Source: VAZQ01 sp035552735 | Lineage (GTDB): Bacteria; Pseudomonadota; Alphaproteobacteria; Rhizobiales; Xanthobacteraceae | NCBI GenBank assembly: GCA_035552735.1 | Contig: DASZKX010000037.1 | Coordinates: 1-15,248, forward strand | DNA: 15,248 bases | Direction of reading: 5' to 3' | In this document: piece after piece, positions 6,749-14,271 of the stretch | Numbering within the stretch: the stretch's first letter is position 1 | Layout of the letters: each line of letters starts with the position of its first letter | Notes under the pieces: model-generated | What the model was told of the DNA's origin: nothing | The model's database searches: none | The model's input: only the letters and a program-made list of their open reading frames with translations | Made by a program: the position numbers and the translations under genes

Positions 6749-7174
6749 ATGTCCCGAGTTCCGTCCCTTTCCAGTCCGTTCCTGCTCGGATTCGACGAGA
6801 TCGAGCGCGCGCTCGAGCGTGTCACGAAATCGTCGGACGGCTATCCGCCCTACAATATCGAGCGGGTCGCCCCGCAGGATTGCCGTCCCGAGCGCCTGCG
6901 GATCACGTTGGCGGTTGCGGGCTTCACCCGCGACCAGCTCGACGTGACGGTCGAGGAAAATCAGCTGGTCATCCGCGGCCGGCAGCAGGACGACAAGGCG
7001 CGGCAATATCTCCACCGCGGCATCGCGGCACGCCAGTTCCAGCGCACCTTCGTGCTGGCGGACGGCATGGAGGTCTTGGGCGCGGACCTGAACAACGGTC
7101 TCTTGTCGATCGATCTCGCCCGTCCCGAGCCGGGTCGATTGGTCAAGACGATCAGCATTACGGATCATGAATGA
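6749..7174 (+). CDS. Hsp20 family small heat-shock protein
   Basis: A 141-residue cytoplasmic holdase that binds unfolding proteins and keeps them available for DnaK/ClpB refolding. The N-terminal arm (MSRVPSLSSPFLLGFDEIER) is characteristic of rhizobial class A Hsp20. The alpha-crystallin domain covers about 34-125 and includes YPPYNIERV, LRITLAVAGF and ADLNNGLLSIDLARPEP. The C-terminal tail carries the I-x-I motif (ISI, 135-137) used for oligomer assembly. Length is normal. The start ATG follows AAAGGG, which lies in a short self-complementary sequence. It lies 66 bp upstream of the DUF1150 gene on the same strand, a pairing often seen in Rhizobiales, and the two probably share a transcript. 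Confidence 0.92.
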   Translation: MSRVPSLSSPFLLGFDEIERALERVTKSSDGYPPYNIERVAPQDCRPERLRITLAVAGFTRDQLDVTVEENQLVIRGRQQDDKARQYLHRGIAARQFQRTFVLADGMEVLGADLNNGLLSIDLARPEPGRLVKTISITDHE

Positions 7175-7240
7175 GAGCCGGACCGAAGGACTGAACTTAA
7201 TCCAGGACTCGACCGTTAATATGGAAAGGAGTCGAGGGCC

Positions 7241-7513
7241 ATGAACAGCAACACGAACGATCATACCTTCCACGACACCATGATCTCGCCCGAAGCGCTG
7301 GCGCTGCTCGGCGGCGGCAAGATCGCCTATGTGAGGAGCGTCCGTTCCGAGGACGTGCCGATATTGTTTCCGCAGGCGCCGGAGATCGCGCCCGGCCTCA
7401 CGCTGTTCGCGCTGCACGCGGCCGACGGCACGCCGATCATGCTCACCGACAGCCGCGAGGCTGCGATCGCCAATGCCTGGAGCCAAGAGCTCGAAGCCGT
7501 CAGCGTACATTGA
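7241..7513 (+). CDS. DUF1150 family protein
   Basis: A 90-residue soluble protein. The sequence ISPEALALLGGGKIAYVRSV, the segment LFPQAPEI and the end of the domain (LFALHAADGTPIMLTDSREA) are typical of DUF1150, a small family largely confined to alphaproteobacteria and usually found beside hsp20 or ptsN. Its function is not known. Length is normal. The ATG is preceded by AAGGAG at a spacing of about 9 nt. It follows hsp20 on the same strand and converges on ptsN with only 6 bp between stop codons, so transcripts of the two strands probably overlap at their 3' ends. Confidence 0.88.
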   Translation: MNSNTNDHTFHDTMISPEALALLGGGKIAYVRSVRSEDVPILFPQAPEIAPGLTLFALHAADGTPIMLTDSREAAIANAWSQELEAVSVH

Positions 7514-7519
7514 ACCAGA

Positions 7520-7981
7520 TCAGGCGGCGCTCGCCGGGGGCATCGCCAGCACGGCATAGAGCGCCGCCGCGTCACGCGAATCGCGCAGCCTGCGGGCGAC
7601 CTCGGGATCGCGCAGTAGACGCGCCACGCGCGCCAGCGCCTTGAGATGGTCGGCGCCGGCGCCTTCCGGCGCCAGCAGCAGAAAGACCAGATCGACCGGC
7701 TGGCCGTCGAGCGCCTCGAAATCCACCGGCCGCGCGAGCCGCGCGAACAGACCGAACAGCTTGTTGAGCTTGGCGAGCTTGCCGTGCGGTATTGCAACGC
7801 CGTTGCCCACCCCGGTGGAGCCGAGCTTCTCCCGCTGCAGCAGAATCTCGAAGATGGCGCGCTCGCCCTGCCCACTCAATTCGGCCGCCTTGGCGGCAAG
7901 CTCCTGCAGCGCCTGTTTCTTGCCATTGACCTTGAGGGCCGGAATGATGGCATTGGGCGCGACGAGATCGGCAAGCGGCAT
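7520..7981 (-). CDS. ptsN: EIIA-Ntr, nitrogen PTS phosphocarrier PtsN
   Basis: A 153-residue cytoplasmic protein that accepts phosphate from NPr (PtsO) in the nitrogen phosphotransferase chain and regulates partners such as potassium transport and sensor kinases. The N-terminus reads MPLADLVAPNAIIPALKVNG. The active-site motif is GNGVAIPHGK, with phospho-acceptor H66. The C-terminal part LVFLLLAPEGAGADHLKALA is strongly conserved in PtsN. I chose ATG 7981 from homologous N-termini and a GGAAGAG sequence just upstream; a longer frame to 8047 has no family match. It follows hpf, the last gene of the lpt-rpoN-hpf-ptsN block, across about 190 bp that could hold its own promoter. Confidence 0.95.
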   Translation of the reverse strand: MPLADLVAPNAIIPALKVNGKKQALQELAAKAAELSGQGERAIFEILLQREKLGSTGVGNGVAIPHGKLAKLNKLFGLFARLARPVDFEALDGQPVDLVFLLLAPEGAGADHLKALARVARLLRDPEVARRLRDSRDAAALYAVLAMPPASAA

Positions 7982-8122
7982 GGAACTCTTCCAGGGATCC
8001 GGGAAGCTCTGCGGGCGGACGTCGCTAGAGTGGTTAGAGTTTTTCACCTTGTCGTATTTTCGGACGGAAAACCGGTTTCACGAGTCCTGAAAACACCCTA
8101 AAGGCGCCGGACCATAGGGAGC

Positions 8123-8173
8123 GACTTGTGCGCCGTCAAGACTTGTGCGCCCTCCAGACTTGGGCGCCGTCAA
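8123..8173. repeat. Three tandem 17-bp repeats at the 3' end of hpf
   Basis: Three adjacent copies on the plus strand: GACTTGTGCGCCGTCAA (8123-8139), GACTTGTGCGCCCTCCA (8140-8156) and GACTTGGGCGCCGTCAA (8157-8173). Copies 1 and 3 differ at one base; copy 2 differs from copy 1 at two. The last copy runs over the hpf stop codon (8170-8172, minus strand), and the others lie in the hpf-ptsN spacer. Confidence 0.85.
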
Positions 8174-8775
8174 TGAGCGTCCTCGGCCTCGATCATGGGC
8201 GGATCGATCCAGCCGATATGGCCGTCGCCGCGACGGTAAACCAAGTTGACGCGCCCGTGGCCGGCATGCCGGAAGACCACGACCGCGACCCCCGTGAGAT
8301 CGAGCTCCACCACGGCGTCGCTGACGGAAAGGCGTTTGAGGGCGGTCGTGGATTCGGCGATGATGACCGGATCGAATCCTGCTGCCTCGTCGTCGTCGTC
8401 CTCATGCTCGGGCGTCGCGATGATGTAGCTCGGCGCCTCGATGGCCCGCACCGCGGGCGCGGCGCCGTCCGATGCCGCAGCCTGATGGTTCTTGAGCCGG
8501 CGCTTGTAGCGGCGCAGCCGCTTCTCGATCCGTCCCGCCACCTGGTCGGCGCTCGCATAGGCATCCGCCGCCAGCGCCTCGGCTTCGAGCACGATGCCGG
8601 AATCGAGATGGATCACGCACTCGGTCCGGAATCCGAAACCTTCCTTGCCGACCGTGACATGGCCGGAGAACCCGCCGTCGAAATATTTCGCGGTCGCTTC
8701 CGCGATCCGCGCGTTGATGCGCGCCCGCAAGGCCTCGCCGACGTCGATGTTCCTGCCCGAGACGCGAAACGACAT
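8170..8775 (-). CDS. hpf: Ribosome hibernation-promoting factor, long form (HPF/RaiA)
   Basis: A 201-residue protein that binds the decoding region of the 30S subunit and, in its long form, pairs 70S ribosomes into inactive 100S dimers. The N-terminal ribosome-binding domain (1-97) starts MSFRVSGRNIDVGEALRARI and ends in a basic helix (RIEKRLRRYKRRLKNHQ). A variable acidic linker follows, including HEDDDDE at 124-130. The C-terminal dimerisation domain (about 147-191) reads RLSVSDAVVELDL, then VVVFRHAGHGRVNLVYRRGD and GHIGWIDP. The ATG at 8775 has GGAGG 5 nt upstream; an upstream extension to 8871 is not family-like. It lies between rpoN and ptsN, where alphaproteobacteria usually keep it. 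Regulation may include a stress promoter upstream (see separate entry). Confidence 0.95.
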   Translation of the reverse strand: MSFRVSGRNIDVGEALRARINARIAEATAKYFDGGFSGHVTVGKEGFGFRTECVIHLDSGIVLEAEALAADAYASADQVAGRIEKRLRRYKRRLKNHQAAASDGAAPAVRAIEAPSYIIATPEHEDDDDEAAGFDPVIIAESTTALKRLSVSDAVVELDLTGVAVVVFRHAGHGRVNLVYRRGDGHIGWIDPPMIEAEDAH

Positions 8776-8797
8776 AAAGGCCTCCGATCGCCGCTTT

Positions 8798-8827
8798 ATT
8801 GAGCTTTGCCGCATTGAGCTTTGCCGC
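8798..8827. repeat. 15-bp perfect tandem duplication in the hpf leader
   Basis: ATTGAGCTTTGCCGC occurs twice in direct succession (8798-8812, 8813-8827), starting 22 bp upstream of the hpf start codon on the opposite strand sense. It would lie in the hpf mRNA leader and could affect its folding. Confidence 0.8.
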
Positions 8828-8859
8828 GACGACTTGCGCTTCGCCGCGACGCTGTCACC

Positions 8860-8885
8860 AACGCTGTTCAATCGATTCCAGTTTC
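8860..8885 (-). promoter_or_regulatory. Possible EcfG-type (general stress) promoter of hpf
   Basis: On the minus strand GAAAC (8885-8881) is followed after exactly 17 nt by CGTT (8863-8860). The alphaproteobacterial general-stress sigma factor EcfG recognises GGAAC, 17-18 nt, CGTT, so the match has one mismatch in the -35 element. Transcription would start about 75-80 nt upstream of hpf. The short motif could arise by chance. Confidence 0.3.
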
Positions 8886-8891
8886 ACCGGC

Positions 8892-8909
8892 ACTTACGGG
8901 CTTGTAAGT
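8892..8909. other. Inverted repeat between rpoN and hpf
   Basis: ACTTAC, a 6-nt spacer, and GTAAGT form a perfect 6-bp dyad about 90 bp past the rpoN stop and just upstream of the candidate hpf promoter. It could be an operator or a short 3' hairpin of the rpoN transcript; no T-run follows. Confidence 0.35.
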
Positions 8910-8999
8910 ACGCGGGGATGCGCGCGCGATACACCCGCAGACCGGTACATAGGGTCACGCCCGGCGGCGCGCCAGATGACGCAGCGCCGCGTCGGCCGC

Positions 9000-10526
9000 T
9001 CATACGCCCGCCCGCATCGATGTCTGCTTCTCGCGCCGGCGCTGCACCGAGGATGGAATGCGCATGGCCTCGCGATACTTGGCGACGGTGCGGCGCGCGA
9101 TCTCGATGCCGGCGACACGCAACTTCTCCACCAGCGTGTCGTCCGAAAGCACCGCCCGCGGGCTCTCGGCATCAATAAGCTGCTTGATGCGGTGACGCAC
9201 CGCCTCGGCGGAATGCGCTTCGCTGCCGTCGGCGGCCGCGATCGCCGAGGTGAAGAAGTATTTCAGCTCGAAGATGCCGCGGCTGGTCGCCATATATTTG
9301 TTGGCGGTGACCCGCGAGACCGTCGACTCGTGCATGGCGATCGCGTCGGCGACCGTCTTGAGATTGAGCGGACGCAAGTGCTGGACCCCGTGCACGAAGA
9401 AGGCGTCCTGCTGCCGCACGATCTCGGTCGAGACTTTCAGTATGGTGCGGGCGCGCTGGTCGAGCGCGCGGATCAACCAGGTCGCGGTCTGCAGGCAATC
9501 AGCCAGATAAGTCTTGTCCTTGTCGTTGCGGGCGGTCTTGGCGACCTGCGCATAATAGCTCTGGTTGACCAGAACCTTGGGCAGCGTCTCCGAATTGAGC
9601 TCGACCAGGAAGCCGCCGTCGGCAGCCGCTCGAACAAACACATCCGGCACGATCGGCTGCACCAGCGTGGTTCCGAATGCGAGGCCCGGCTTCGGATTGA
9701 GGTGACGAATTTCCGCGATCATGTCGATGAGATCGTCTTCGCTCACCCCGCAGGTTTTCCTCAGGCCCTGAATATCGCGTTTCGCCAGCAGATCGAGATG
9801 GGCGACCAGCGCCTGCATGGCGGGATCAAAGCGGTCGCGCTCGCGCAGCTGAATTGAGAGGCATTCGGTCAGGTCGCGCGCGCATACGCCGGGCGGGTCG
9901 AAGGTCTGCAGGGTGGCCAGCATGGCCTCGATCTCCGGAAGCGGGGCGCCGAGCTTGTCGGCGACGTGCGCGAGATCGCCGGCCAGATAGCCGGCCTCGT
10001 CGACCAGATCGATGAGATATTGTCCGATCAAACGGCGCGCCGGATCGACCACCGCCAGCACGAGCTGCTCGGCGAGATGATCCGCGAGCGTCCGCTCGAC
10101 CGAGACGAAAGCTTCCAGATTGTAATCGCCGTCGGGTTGCCGGCTGCTGCCGGCCCCGGTCCAGTCGGTGTAGCCCGCCGCCGCATCGACGCTCGCACGC
10201 GACGCCACCACCTCGCCATCATCCGCGCCGTTGACCTCGCCATCCGGGCGCTCCGCCACCACGTCGCCGCCGGCCGCGAAACTGCCCTCGGTCCAATCGG
10301 CGGCTGGGCGGTCGTCGGCCGCCGCGTCGCGTTCCGGCGCCGGCGGCTCGCTCTCGGCCTCGCTCTCGCCGGTGCGCTCAAGCAGCGGATTGCGCTCGAG
10401 CTCGCTCTCCACATAACCGACGAGGTCGAGGTTGGAGAGCTGCAGCAGCTTGATGGCCTGCATCAGCTGCGGCGTCATCACCAGCGCGTGGCTCTGCCGG
10501 AGTTGAAGTTTCTGGGATAGCGCCAT
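9000..10526 (-). CDS. rpoN: RNA polymerase sigma-54 factor (RpoN)
   Basis: A full-length 508-residue sigma-54, which directs RNA polymerase to -24/-12 promoters of nitrogen, carbon and other genes and needs enhancer-binding ATPases to open them. Region I (1-50) is the Gln/Leu-rich activator-interaction segment (MALSQKLQLRQSHALVMTPQ). Region II (about 51-135) is acidic and variable. The core-binding part follows (about 140-310; LQTFDPPGVCARDL, HLNPKPG). The DNA-binding part has a helix-turn-helix around 388-410 (LKTVADAIAMHESTVSRVTA) and the RpoN box ARRTVAKYRE at 477-486. The ATG at 10526 matches the universal MAL/MxL..LxLRQ start, though only a weak ribosome-binding sequence is seen. The gene follows lptB after about 120 bp and precedes hpf and ptsN. 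Confidence 0.97.
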   Translation of the reverse strand: MALSQKLQLRQSHALVMTPQLMQAIKLLQLSNLDLVGYVESELERNPLLERTGESEAESEPPAPERDAAADDRPAADWTEGSFAAGGDVVAERPDGEVNGADDGEVVASRASVDAAAGYTDWTGAGSSRQPDGDYNLEAFVSVERTLADHLAEQLVLAVVDPARRLIGQYLIDLVDEAGYLAGDLAHVADKLGAPLPEIEAMLATLQTFDPPGVCARDLTECLSIQLRERDRFDPAMQALVAHLDLLAKRDIQGLRKTCGVSEDDLIDMIAEIRHLNPKPGLAFGTTLVQPIVPDVFVRAAADGGFLVELNSETLPKVLVNQSYYAQVAKTARNDKDKTYLADCLQTATWLIRALDQRARTILKVSTEIVRQQDAFFVHGVQHLRPLNLKTVADAIAMHESTVSRVTANKYMATSRGIFELKYFFTSAIAAADGSEAHSAEAVRHRIKQLIDAESPRAVLSDDTLVEKLRVAGIEIARRTVAKYREAMRIPSSVQRRREKQTSMRAGV

Positions 10527-10645
10527 ATCGCCCGCGAAAACTGGTCCGGTTCTTGCTTATAGGGTTCCGGGTTCCGTGTATACCAGTTCGCGTGGCCACC
10601 GTTAAAGGCCTTCGGCATTCACCGGTCGCAAAAAATCCACCGGCC

Positions 10646-11731
10646 TCAGGAAATCTTGAACTCCTCGCCCAGATAGAGGCGGCGCACCTCCGGATCGTTC
10701 ACGATCTGGTCTTTGCCCCCCTCCATCAGGACCGCGCCCGAATAAATAATGTAGGAGCGGTCCGTCAGGTCCAGGGTTTCGCGCACATTGTGGTCGGTAA
10801 TAAGCACCCCGATACCGCGATTGGTGAGATGCCTGACCAGCTTCTGGATTTCCACCACGGCCTTCGGGTCGATGCCGGCGAACGGCTCGTCGAGCAGCAT
10901 ATAGCTTGGCCGACTGGCGAGCGCGCGCGCGATCTCGACGCGGCGGCGCTCCCCGCCCGACAGCGCGATCGAGGGCGTCTTGCGCAGGCGCGTAATGCCG
11001 AACTCCTCGAGCAACGCGTTCAGATCGGCGTCCCGGCGGCGGCGATCGGGCTCGATCACCTCCAGCACCGAGCGGATGTTCTCCTCCACGTTGAGGCCGC
11101 GAAAGATGGAGGCTTCCTGCGGCAGATAACCCACCCCGAGCCGCGCCCGCTGGTACATCGGCAGGCGGGTGACATCCTGGCCATCGAGCTCGATGCGGCC
11201 GCGGTCGGCCTTGACCAGCCCGGTGATCATGTAAAACACGGTGGTCTTGCCGGCCCCGTTGGGACCCAGCAGACCGACCGCCTCGCCGCGGCGGACATGG
11301 ATGCTGACATTGTTGACCACTCTGCGTCCCGAAAAGCTCTTATCGAGACCATGGGCCGCGAGGCTGTCGGAGCGGCCGGACAGCTGATCCGGCCGGACCG
11401 CCTGCAGCCGCGGCCGCGCGGCCGGCGGTTCCGCCCGCGGCGGCGGCTCACGGGCTGCCTGCGGCTCCGGCCGCGGCTCTTGCAGCTCGGCCCGCAGCGC
11501 CGGCGGCTCGAGCTTGAGCTTGGGGGCCGGCTTGAGGGCAGGCTTAGAGGCAGGCTCGGCGCGGCGGCGGGGCGGCCTGGCGGGGCTCAAATTCATCGGT
11601 TCGCTGCGGATGTCCGGGATCGGGCCGCCGAGCGAGTCGATCTCTATCGGCATCGGCCACGGATCGTCGGCCCGGGCACGCCTCATGTGCGGTGGCCGGC
11701 GGCGCCGGAAGGAAGCCCAGAGATTGCGCAC
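10646..11731 (-). CDS. lptB: LPS export ABC transporter ATPase LptB with long N-terminal extension
   Basis: Cytoplasmic ATPase that, with LptF and LptG, pulls lipopolysaccharide from the inner membrane into the LptC-LptA bridge. Numbered from GTG 11731 (361 aa), the ABC domain starts near residue 124 (LAAHGLDKSFSGRRVVNNVS). It has Walker A GPNGAGKT (156-163), the Q-loop YLPQ (Q205), signature LSGGE (257-261), Walker B MLLDEP (E282) and switch H314 (ITDHN). The core matches the usual roughly 240 residues. The first 120 residues are a Pro/Arg/Lys-rich, probably unstructured extension, as in other Rhizobiales. The start is uncertain: GTG 11731 lies 28 bp after the lptA stop and gives an N-terminus of rhizobial type (NLWASFRRRR). 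ATGs at 11686, 11653 and 11596 lack ribosome-binding sites. Confidence 0.93.
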   Translation of the reverse strand: MRNLWASFRRRRPPHMRRARADDPWPMPIEIDSLGGPIPDIRSEPMNLSPARPPRRRAEPASKPALKPAPKLKLEPPALRAELQEPRPEPQAAREPPPRAEPPAARPRLQAVRPDQLSGRSDSLAAHGLDKSFSGRRVVNNVSIHVRRGEAVGLLGPNGAGKTTVFYMITGLVKADRGRIELDGQDVTRLPMYQRARLGVGYLPQEASIFRGLNVEENIRSVLEVIEPDRRRRDADLNALLEEFGITRLRKTPSIALSGGERRRVEIARALASRPSYMLLDEPFAGIDPKAVVEIQKLVRHLTNRGIGVLITDHNVRETLDLTDRSYIIYSGAVLMEGGKDQIVNDPEVRRLYLGEEFKIS

Positions 11732-11759
11732 GCCGGTCTCAAATCCATGGATCGCCGGG

Positions 11760-12485
11760 TCAATTCGCCTGTGATGGTCGTGGCGGTTGGCCCGGGAGAC
11801 TGATGTCGCCTTTCGGGGCCGATCCGAACAGAGCATCGACGCGGCCACCGTCCATGCGGGAGACGCCGGTGCCCATATCGACCACCAGGCGCTGGCCGCG
11901 CACGACATCCTTGCCGTGGGTCACCACCACGTTGCCGTTCAGCGTCACGGTGTTCGATTGCATGTCGAAGATGCCGCTGTCACCGGCTGCGTTTTGCTCT
12001 TTTTGGGTCACCAGCACACCGCCTGTGGCCTCGATACGGCGAATTTGCTGCTGATCGCCGGATCCGGGCGGCGCACCCGGCGCAGCCGTTTTCATCGCGG
12101 TTGCAGGCACCGGGCCGGGCTTGTTGGGATCCACATAGTAGACCACCAGGACCTTGCTGCGCATCTCGGTGTCGCCCTGGGTCACGTGCACGTTGCCGCT
12201 GAAGGTCGCCACCTTTTCCTTGTCGCGCACCACCAGGCCATCGGCCTGGATTTTCACCGGCTGGTCGCGATTCTGCGAGAAGCCCTGCAGCGCGTTGGGC
12301 GGCCCTTGCGGGCTCGGCCCTTTCTGCGCCGGCGCATCAGTCGTCGCGAAGACTCCCAGCAGCACCGCCACGGCGGCGGCGCGAATCCACGCGCCTGCTC
12401 TGGATCCTGCGCGCGAGCGGCAATCAACAGAGTGCAAGCCGGACCCATCCGGCCGGCGCGCGGATAACGTGGAGCGTGCTTTCAC
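11760..12485 (-). CDS. lptA: LPS transport periplasmic bridge protein LptA
   Basis: A 241-residue periplasmic protein whose beta-jellyroll units stack to carry lipopolysaccharide from LptC to LptD. A long basic n-region precedes a hydrophobic core (about 34-48, IRAAAVAVLLGVFATTD) and an APA cleavage site near residue 53. The OstA/LptA domain (about 73-215) has repeated strands such as VKIQADGLVVRDKEKVATFS, GNVHVTQGDTEMRSKVLVVY and, near the end, GNVVVTHGKDVVRGQRLVVD. A proline/alanine-rich insertion at about 119-143 interrupts it. The start is GTG 12485, overlapping the lptC stop by 4 bp (GTGA), with GGGGGT upstream; this argues for translational coupling. LptB follows 28 bp downstream if its GTG start is right. 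Confidence 0.93.
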   Translation of the reverse strand: MKARSTLSARRPDGSGLHSVDCRSRAGSRAGAWIRAAAVAVLLGVFATTDAPAQKGPSPQGPPNALQGFSQNRDQPVKIQADGLVVRDKEKVATFSGNVHVTQGDTEMRSKVLVVYYVDPNKPGPVPATAMKTAAPGAPPGSGDQQQIRRIEATGGVLVTQKEQNAAGDSGIFDMQSNTVTLNGNVVVTHGKDVVRGQRLVVDMGTGVSRMDGGRVDALFGSAPKGDISLPGQPPRPSQAN

Positions 12486-13198
12486 GGGACCCCCAGCTTG
12501 CCATCAAGGTGCATGACCTGGCTGTTCGAGGTCATCACCATCGTCACCCCGCCCCCGAAACGAATAGTATCGCCTGAATCGATCACTTCCATCCGGTTGG
12601 CGTTGATGGTCCCCTGTTGCATCCTGACCTGCACCGGCTTTTCAGAGACCATATTGCTGCTATGGACATCGACGACGGCCTCGCTGAGATACACCTCGAA
12701 CCCGCTCGACGACTTGACCACGATGTTCTGCCGCAGCGTCATCATTTCGGTCTTGCTGTCGTAGACGCCGGCGTCCGCCGTCAGCTCGAACAGCGACTTG
12801 TCCGTCATCTCGGTCTTGCCGTGCAGGCCCTGCAGCTCGATCGTATCCGGATTGGCGACATCCTGGGCAGCCGCTCGAGCGGTCAGCTCGTAGGGCCGCG
12901 AATCGTTGGTAAAGCCGGCGATGCGGGGCGCCTGCATCGTAATTTTCGTGCCCGAGACCACCAGGCTGCTGAAGTCGACCGGCAGCGCGCTGAGCATTCG
13001 CAAAGGATTGAATCGAACGGCCAGCAAGCTGACCGCGATCACGGCCAGGATGCTGATCGGGATCGCCAGCCGCAAGGCGCGCACGCGGCGGCTGTGGCGC
13101 ATCGCCTTGCGGAACAAGCGTCCGCCGTCGCCCCGGCGCGTCATCGCATAGCCGTGCGTATTTTGGTCGATGGGCGACGCGATGGTCAAACGGCTCAC
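12482..13198 (-). CDS. lptC: LPS export inner-membrane protein LptC
   Basis: A 238-residue bitopic inner-membrane protein that passes lipopolysaccharide from LptB2FG to LptA. A basic N-terminus (RKAMRHSRRVRALR) leads into one membrane helix at about 43-61 (LAIPISILAVIAVSLLAV). The periplasmic LptC/YrbK domain follows, with FNPLRMLSALPVDFSSLVVS, ITMQAPRIAGFTNDSRPYEL and a string of beta strands to the end. I kept GTG 13198 as start because it gives the usual N-tail length of alphaproteobacterial LptC; ATG 13144 would still leave the helix intact and cannot be excluded. Neither has a strong ribosome-binding sequence. It overlaps lptA by 4 bp and follows rnd across about 156 bp. Confidence 0.92.
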   Translation of the reverse strand: MSRLTIASPIDQNTHGYAMTRRGDGGRLFRKAMRHSRRVRALRLAIPISILAVIAVSLLAVRFNPLRMLSALPVDFSSLVVSGTKITMQAPRIAGFTNDSRPYELTARAAAQDVANPDTIELQGLHGKTEMTDKSLFELTADAGVYDSKTEMMTLRQNIVVKSSSGFEVYLSEAVVDVHSSNMVSEKPVQVRMQQGTINANRMEVIDSGDTIRFGGGVTMVMTSNSQVMHLDGKLGVP

Positions 13199-13354
13199 CC
13201 CGAATTCTCGCTTCAGGGACCTGGGCGGCGGTCGTCATTGATGGAATCACCCAACCCCATAAGGCCAGTGTAGCCTTTTCGGAGGTCAGAGTGGCCGACA
13301 AATGTGGCCCGGCCACGGCACCGCGGGGCGGTCGGTATTTGAGGCCGGCACGCC

Positions 13355-13972
13355 TCAAGAATGGGCAAAAATGTCTTCCATCGCCCAGCCGGCGGCATCA
13401 AGCCGGACCCGGTCGGGGAGGAAGCGGAAGCAAGCCTCCGCCAGCCCGTCACGGCCCTCGCGCGCCAGCATCGCATCGAGCCTGTCCTTGAGGGCGTGCA
13501 GGTGGAGAACGTCCGAGGCCGCATAAGCCACCTGCGAATCGGTGAGCTCGGGGGCACCCCAGTCGGACGACTGCTGCTGCTTCGACAGGTCGACGCCGAG
13601 CAGCTCGCGCGCCAGATCCTTCAGCCCATGCTTGTCCGTATAGGTCCGCGCCAGCCGCGATGCGATCTTGGTGCAATAGACCGGCCCCGGCATGACCCCC
13701 AGGGCCTGGCACAGCATCCCCAGATCGAAGCGCGCGAAATGAAATATTTTCAGGATGGTCGGGTCCGCCAGCAGCGCTTTGAGGTTGGGGGCTTCGATCC
13801 CCTCCGCCGGCAGCTGCACCACATCGGCGGAACCGTCGCCGGACGACAGCTGCACCACGCAGAGCCGGTCGCGGCGCAGCGCAAGCCCCATGGTCTCGGT
13901 ATCGACCGCCACCGCCCGGCCACGATAGTGCGAAAGGTCCGGCAGATCGCCGCGGTGCAGGCGGATGGTCAT
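13355..13972 (-). CDS. rnd: Ribonuclease D family 3'-5' exonuclease
   Basis: A 205-residue DEDDy exonuclease that trims RNA 3' ends such as those of tRNA precursors. The catalytic acids are visible: D24 and E26 in AVDTETMGL, D83 in FHFARFDLGML, and Y150 with D154 in AAYAASDVLHL. The segment TDKHGLKDLARELLGVDLSK is also typical. It has only the nuclease domain and lacks the HRDC domains of E. coli RNase D, giving the short form usual for Rhizobiales. The ATG at 13972 has GGAAG 5 nt upstream and fits family N-termini; a longer frame to 14011 has no support. It lies just upstream of lptC on the same strand, a conserved pairing, and may be the first gene of the lpt transcript. Confidence 0.93.
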   Translation of the reverse strand: MTIRLHRGDLPDLSHYRGRAVAVDTETMGLALRRDRLCVVQLSSGDGSADVVQLPAEGIEAPNLKALLADPTILKIFHFARFDLGMLCQALGVMPGPVYCTKIASRLARTYTDKHGLKDLARELLGVDLSKQQQSSDWGAPELTDSQVAYAASDVLHLHALKDRLDAMLAREGRDGLAEACFRFLPDRVRLDAAGWAMEDIFAHS

Positions 13973-14271
13973 TGCGGCTTCCGGTTGGGGCCCAGGAGAG
14001 GGATGGCACAAAGTAGCACAATCAATACCTTACCAAGTCCCACTCTTCTTCGATGCCCCATTGAATTTCAATGGCTCTTTTTGACATTGTCCTACTATTC
14101 CTCGTGCCGGTCCGGGCAGGCAAACGTCTTAGAATGCCGTGGGCACACCGGTCGGCCTCGATCGTCGCGCGGGAAGGCAGAGCCGCAGCCGCCAGCACCC
14201 ATGCAAGGCCGTCTCAGTTGGCGGCCTCGCCCGCAGCCGCGCCCGGTGGGGCTCAGCGCCAATAACCGGAG
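13973..14271. other. Intergenic region upstream of rnd
   Basis: About 300 bp without a supportable gene. It has an AT-rich part around 14010-14110 containing one strong palindrome (separate entry) and probably the rnd promoter, which I could not place convincingly. Confidence 0.5.
14058..14074. promoter_or_regulatory. Perfect 8-bp palindrome upstream of rnd
   Basis: CCATTGAA T TTCAATGG is a perfect dyad about one base, 86-102 bp upstream of the rnd start. Read on the plus strand it is followed by CTCTTTTTG, so it could also work as a plus-strand terminator, but no plus-strand gene precedes it. As an operator its TTGA-N3-TCAA core is too short for the FNR/FixK spacing. Confidence 0.45.

Noticed and set aside
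8799..11803. Long plus-strand frames opposite rpoN and lptB
   Set aside because: Both are opposite unambiguous full-length genes and lack family motifs and ribosome-binding sites.
14071..14265. Small plus-strand open frame in the rnd upstream region
   Set aside because: No ribosome-binding site, no coding composition and no recognisable protein features.
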